Origin: Cyanobacteriota bacterium
GTDB lineage: Bacteria > Cyanobacteriota > Cyanobacteriia > PCC-6307 > Cyanobiaceae
Length of the DNA stretch: 8,236 nucleotides
NCBI GenBank assembly: GCA_947463165.1
Contig: CANHSW010000084.1
Coordinates: 1-8,236, forward strand
Reading direction: 5' to 3'
Part shown: piece by piece, positions 5,729-8,236 of the stretch
Numbering within the stretch: position 1 is the first letter of the stretch
Layout: every line of letters starts with the position of its first letter
Notes under the pieces: generated by a model
The model's database searches: none
What the model was told of the DNA's origin: nothing
The model's input: only the letters and a program-made list of their open reading frames with translations
Translations under genes and position numbers: made by a program

Positions 5729-6412
5729 TCACTCCTTGGCAGGGTCGGTAAACCTAGACACCGGGTTGGTGCAGCGATGCAGCGTGGCGGCCCGAATCAG
5801 TTCGGCTCCGCTCAGCGACAACTTGGCGCTGATGTGTTTGCGGTAGGTCTCCACCGTGTGCACGCTCAGGCCCAGGGCCTGGGCGATCTCTTTATTGAGC
5901 AAACCCCGACCCAGCGCCTGAAACACCCGCAACTCGCGAGGAGCGAGCTGATCCACCTGCAGGCGCCATTGCGGGTTGCTCATGTGCGATCGGCGCGGAC
6001 TGGCCTCCTGCATGCGGGTCACCATCCGCACCAGGTCATCCCAGTCGTGGTGCTTATCCACAATTCCCAGCAGGATTGGCTGAAATTCGGGCGGGGACAG
6101 AAACTGCTCGCTCACATCAGTGATCACGATCAGCCGACCATCTGGATTCCGTTGGCGCAGCGCCGCCGCCGCATCCTGCCAAGTCTGCCCCTGCTCGCTT
6201 TCACAATGGACATCCAGGAGCAGCAGATCAGGCGGCGAGTGGTCGATGAAGGCAATCGCCTGGGCCACGGAGGAAAACACCCCCACCAACTCCAGAGAGC
6301 AGTGCTCGGCCAGCAAACCGCCCACGGCCTGCCCCACCAAACGCTGACGATCGAGCACGAGACAGGTTAAGGCCGGCAGACCCTCGTTGTGTAAATCCCA
6401 TGGCAGTGACAT
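5729..6412 (-). CDS. LuxR/NarL-type response regulator
   Basis: This 227-residue protein has an N-terminal receiver domain (about 14-130) and a C-terminal LuxR helix-turn-helix (about 155-212). In the receiver, Asp67 in LLLLDVHCE is the likely phosphate acceptor, Thr98 in VITDV the conserved hydroxyl residue and Lys120 in IVDK the conserved lysine; the acidic pocket shows one clear Asp (Asp21) instead of the usual pair. The DNA-binding part has the classic LAPRELRVFQAL start, NKEIAQALGLSVHTVETYRKHI and a KLSLSGAELIRAA end. It should act as a phosphorylation-controlled transcription factor; its kinase and targets are unknown. I chose the ATG at 6412 because upstream in-frame residues are only His-Pro-Pro-Thr repeats from a tetranucleotide tract. 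It is convergent with the nitrilase cluster and divergent from the ribbon-helix-helix gene. Confidence 0.88.
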   Translation of the reverse strand: MSLPWDLHNEGLPALTCLVLDRQRLVGQAVGGLLAEHCSLELVGVFSSVAQAIAFIDHSPPDLLLLDVHCESEQGQTWQDAAAALRQRNPDGRLIVITDVSEQFLSPPEFQPILLGIVDKHHDWDDLVRMVTRMQEASPRRSHMSNPQWRLQVDQLAPRELRVFQALGRGLLNKEIAQALGLSVHTVETYRKHISAKLSLSGAELIRAATLHRCTNPVSRFTDPAKE

Positions 6413-6440
6413 CTGGTTGGGCGGGTCGGCGGGTGGACGA

Positions 6441-6471
6441 GTGGGTGGGTGGGTGGGTGGGTGGGTGGGGG
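6441..6471 (+). repeat. (GGGT)n tetranucleotide tract, G-quadruplex-capable
   Basis: The + strand has seven consecutive G-runs of at least three, separated by single T bases, ending in GGGGG. Four such runs with one-base loops suffice for a very stable parallel quadruplex. It lies 28 bp upstream of the regulator's start codon, so its transcript would carry the C-rich complement and the G-rich strand is the template. More imperfect G-runs extend left to about 6417. Confidence 0.85.
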
Positions 6472-6606
6472 TGAGGTTGCGGCTGAGGGGCCTCATACAT
6501 TCATGGCAACTTCCAGGACTCACCAATGTGGGAAGCTAAAAATAGGGACCTTTACTACAGCAATCCCGTGGCACGACACTGACTGTTGTCCTCCGATCCG
6601 GTCAAG

Positions 6607-6780
6607 ATGGCTGCATATTCTTCCCAAACGGCATTGGCTTTTCGCGCTCCACGCCGAATCACAATCACACTGCCTCACAACGCTTTCTGTGATTTGCAGC
6701 AGCGCTGTGACGACGAGGGGCGCTCCCTCAGCAACCTGGCAGCCTATCTGTTGGAGACCGCGTTAAAAACGCTGGTTTAA
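6607..6780 (+). CDS. Small ribbon-helix-helix (CopG-like) protein
   Basis: This 57-residue protein has a basic N-terminal strand RRITITLP (17-24), then two helices containing LQQRCDDEGRSLSNLAAYLLETAL. That is the strand-helix-helix layout of MetJ/Arc/CopG DNA-binding dimers, and the EGRSLSNLAAYLLE segment is typical of short cyanobacterial members. It may be an autonomous repressor or an orphan antitoxin; no toxin gene follows on the same strand. The ATG at 6607 is preferred; an in-frame TTG at 6586 would add 7 residues. No clear ribosome binding site is seen. It is divergent from the response regulator with about 194 bp between the start codons. Confidence 0.75.
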   Translation: MAAYSSQTALAFRAPRRITITLPHNAFCDLQQRCDDEGRSLSNLAAYLLETALKTLV

Positions 6781-6830
6781 CCAACGCTTTTGTGGCGGGA
6801 TGGTTGCTTTGGTTGAATGGTTAAACTTCG

Positions 6831-6885
6831 CCCCCCGTTTCGGCTGCGCCGAACCGGGGGGTATGAGGGTCTACGTCCTTTTTTT
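6831..6885 (+). terminator. Long GC hairpin followed at a distance by a T-run
   Basis: CCCCCCGTTTCGGC (6831-6844) pairs with GCCGAACCGGGGGG (6848-6861), 13 of 14 pairs, around a TGC loop. A run of seven T bases follows at 6879-6885, 17 bases after the stem, which is farther than in a standard intrinsic terminator. A 3-bp mini-stem GGG/TCC lies directly before the T-run. It is 50 bp after the ribbon-helix-helix stop, so a terminator for that gene is the simplest reading. Confidence 0.5.
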
Positions 6886-6887
6886 AA

Positions 6888-7139
6888 GCTTGCCAGATTG
6901 CTGCTGGCAAGCATTCCACTGCCGCCCAGGCCGCAGGCCAGTTGCTGGCAGCCACGCTGGTGCCGATCGGCGATGGCGACATTGTTCAGGTCAAAGCCCC
7001 AGGCCTGAGGCAGTTAATAGCATCAAACTCCATCGATTCCGCCGATCATATAATTGCCAATCGAGCCCCTGGCACCAAGAGCCGCCGCTCCAATCTAGAT
7101 CTGTGGATCCGCATGCCGGATCAATGGCAAACAAAGTAG
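6888..7139 (+). pseudogene. Possible remnant of a secreted Staphylococcal-nuclease-like gene
   Basis: One frame is open from 6888 to the TAG at 7137-7139 but has no ATG near its beginning. It contains LLAATLVPIGDGDIVQVKAPG, close to the strand-loop VxSxGDGDTIxV that begins thermonuclease-like domains. Just upstream, another frame (about 6877-6920) reads as a hydrophobic signal-peptide-like segment, KLARLLLASIPLP, which would join it after a frameshift. Downstream of the GDGD motif the expected DAPE and catalytic Arg/Glu motifs are absent, so any such gene is cut short. This rests on one motif and could be chance. Confidence 0.3.
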
Positions 7140-7330
7140 TTGCAGTTCAAGAAAACCGACTGCCCGGGCTAGAAGCTGGCCGATCACTGACGACCCGTAA
7201 ATCCGTAGATTCACAGCCAAAGCGAGCTGTAGTTCAGGCGCCATGGCCGACAGAATGCGACCATCCAGTCTTCCACTATTGAGATATCTTGTATCGTAAT
7301 CGCCTGGGCGGCCCTAGTTCGGTAAAACCG
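7140..7330. other. Intergenic stretch upstream of glycerate kinase
   Basis: I see no gene, hairpin or repeat here. The sequence around 7278-7305 (TTGAGA, then TATCGTAAT) is a weak promoter-like pair at poor spacing, so I do not call a promoter. Confidence 0.3.
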
Positions 7331-8236
7331 ATGAAAATTGTACTGGCGCCGGATTCCTTCAAAGGTTCGATGACAGCCATGGAGGTGTGCGAAGCCTTCC
7401 GCGAGGGCATCTCGCGGGTGCTGCCCAATGCTGAGGTGATCTCCCTACCCATGGCCGACGGCGGTGAGGGCACTGCGGAGGCCCTGGTTGCCGCTACAGG
7501 CGGTGATATGCGTTCATTCGAGGCTACCGGCCCGCTGCCGAGCGACCGCCTGAAGGTGCCTGGCCAAATCGGCCTGATCAATGGGGGGGGCACGGCGGTG
7601 CTTGACATGGCCTCTGTCTCCGGCCTGCCCCTCGTGCCCGATGCCAAGCGCAATCCACTGCACACCACCAGCTACGGCACGGGGGAGCTGCTCAGCGCCG
7701 CCTTGGCCATGGGGGCGAGGCATTTGATCCTGGGGATCGGCGGCTCGGCCACGAACGACCTGGGCGCTGGCATGGCCCAGGCGCTGGGCATCAAGTTTCT
7801 GCGCGCTGATGGCAGTGAGATCCGCGAACCGATCACTGGCGGCCTATTGGCCGAGCTAGCCAGCATCGACTTATCGCAGCTCCATCCGGCCGTTAAGAGC
7901 AGTCGGATTGAGGTGGCATGCGATGTGGACAACCCCCTACTGGGCCCGCGGGGCTGCACTGCCATGTTCGGCCCGCAGAAGGGGGCGACGCCCCAGATTA
8001 TCGACGAGCTAGAGGCAAACCTGGCCAGGGCGATTGACGTGATCGAGAAGGCAATTGGCCGTGAAGTACGCCATCACCCAGGCGCAGGCGCCGCCGGAGG
8101 CTTGGGTGCCGGGCTTTTGGCCTTCCTGGGCGCCGAACTGCGGCCGGGTATTCGCATCCTGCTCGATGCCTGCGGCTTTGCCGAAAAAGTAGACGGCGCC
8201 GATCTTGTGCTCACCGGTGAAGGACGGATTGACCAC
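7331..8236 (+). CDS. glxK: Glycerate 2-kinase (GlxK/GarK type), truncated by the window edge
   Basis: The frame is open from the ATG at 7331 to the last base, giving 302 residues of a family usually about 380 long, so the last fifth is outside the window. It phosphorylates D-glycerate with ATP to give 2-phosphoglycerate in the cytoplasm, linking glyoxylate/photorespiratory glycerate to glycolysis. The N-terminus MKIVLAPDSFKGS and the motifs MADGGEGT (41-48), GIGGSATND (135-143), VACDVDNPLLGPRG (195-208), FGPQKGA (213-219), PGAGAAGGLGAG (250-261) and TGEGRID (295-301) align well with E. coli GarK from memory. No frameshift is seen. No strong ribosome binding site precedes it, and it appears to have its own transcript, being separated from the upstream gene by about 550 bp. 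Confidence 0.95.
   Translation, partial: MKIVLAPDSFKGSMTAMEVCEAFREGISRVLPNAEVISLPMADGGEGTAEALVAATGGDMRSFEATGPLPSDRLKVPGQIGLINGGGTAVLDMASVSGLPLVPDAKRNPLHTTSYGTGELLSAALAMGARHLILGIGGSATNDLGAGMAQALGIKFLRADGSEIREPITGGLLAELASIDLSQLHPAVKSSRIEVACDVDNPLLGPRGCTAMFGPQKGATPQIIDELEANLARAIDVIEKAIGREVRHHPGAGAAGGLGAGLLAFLGAELRPGIRILLDACGFAEKVDGADLVLTGEGRIDH

Noticed and set aside
5537..6370. A + strand open frame of 277 codons opposite the response regulator
   Set aside because: The minus-strand frame has complete receiver and LuxR helix-turn-helix motifs; the + strand product has none.
6800..7282. A 160-codon + strand open frame after the ribbon-helix-helix gene
   Set aside because: It begins inside the hairpin region, has no recognisable motif or composition of a real protein, and runs through the stem-loop.
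7276..8236. Several minus-strand open frames opposite glycerate kinase
   Set aside because: They are shadows of the strongly conserved + strand kinase, which stays open to the edge of the window.

Overview
The window looks like a chromosomal segment of a unicellular cyanobacterium of the Synechococcus/Cyanobium type. The evidence is two copies of the cyanobacterial HIP1 palindrome GCGATCGC inside genes, GC-rich coding regions with AT-richer gaps, and a cluster whose members match the Synechocystis Sll0783-Sll0787 families. The species cannot be named from the sequence.

Left two thirds (1-5543): a Nit1-type nitrilase cluster on the + strand. In order it holds the C-terminal end of an MSMEG_0572/Sll0783-family nitrogen-starvation protein, a Nit6803-like nitrilase with an intact Glu-Lys-Cys triad, an MSMEG_0568-family radical SAM protein, a Sll0786-like GNAT acetyltransferase, a Sll0787-like AIR-synthase-fold protein and a small MSMEG_0570-family protein. 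The four middle genes are tightly packed (8-bp overlap, 5-bp gap, 4-bp ATGA overlap) and are probably translated as one unit. The cluster is conserved in many bacteria and is linked to nitrogen starvation and, in some bacteria, to nitrile or cyanide nitrogen use. The product of the radical SAM, GNAT and AIR-synthase steps is not settled. The FAD-dependent member often found beside these genes is not visible here.

The most unusual feature is a family of degenerate repeats with a 15-bp period, all in the same orientation (core about ATTTGCCTNGAG). They fill the larger part of every non-overlapping gap of the nitrilase cluster: 314-583 and 692-840 (between the Sll0783-like gene and the nitrilase), 4810-5048 (up to 5 bp before the last small gene) and 5336-5543 (just after it). 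The last tract reads on the minus strand as pentapeptide repeats once a single 13-bp unit is allowed for. A related-looking 2 x 30-bp in-frame duplication lies inside the GNAT gene. These tracts are either decayed pentapeptide-repeat coding sequence or an undescribed intergenic repeat family that favours gaps inside operons.

Right third (5544-8236): a LuxR-type response regulator on the minus strand, with a (GGGT)n tract capable of forming a G-quadruplex just upstream of its start; a divergent small ribbon-helix-helix protein; a roughly 550-bp stretch with a strong hairpin and a possible fragment of a secreted nuclease; and a glycerate 2-kinase gene that runs off the right edge of the window, with an open frame of 302 codons.
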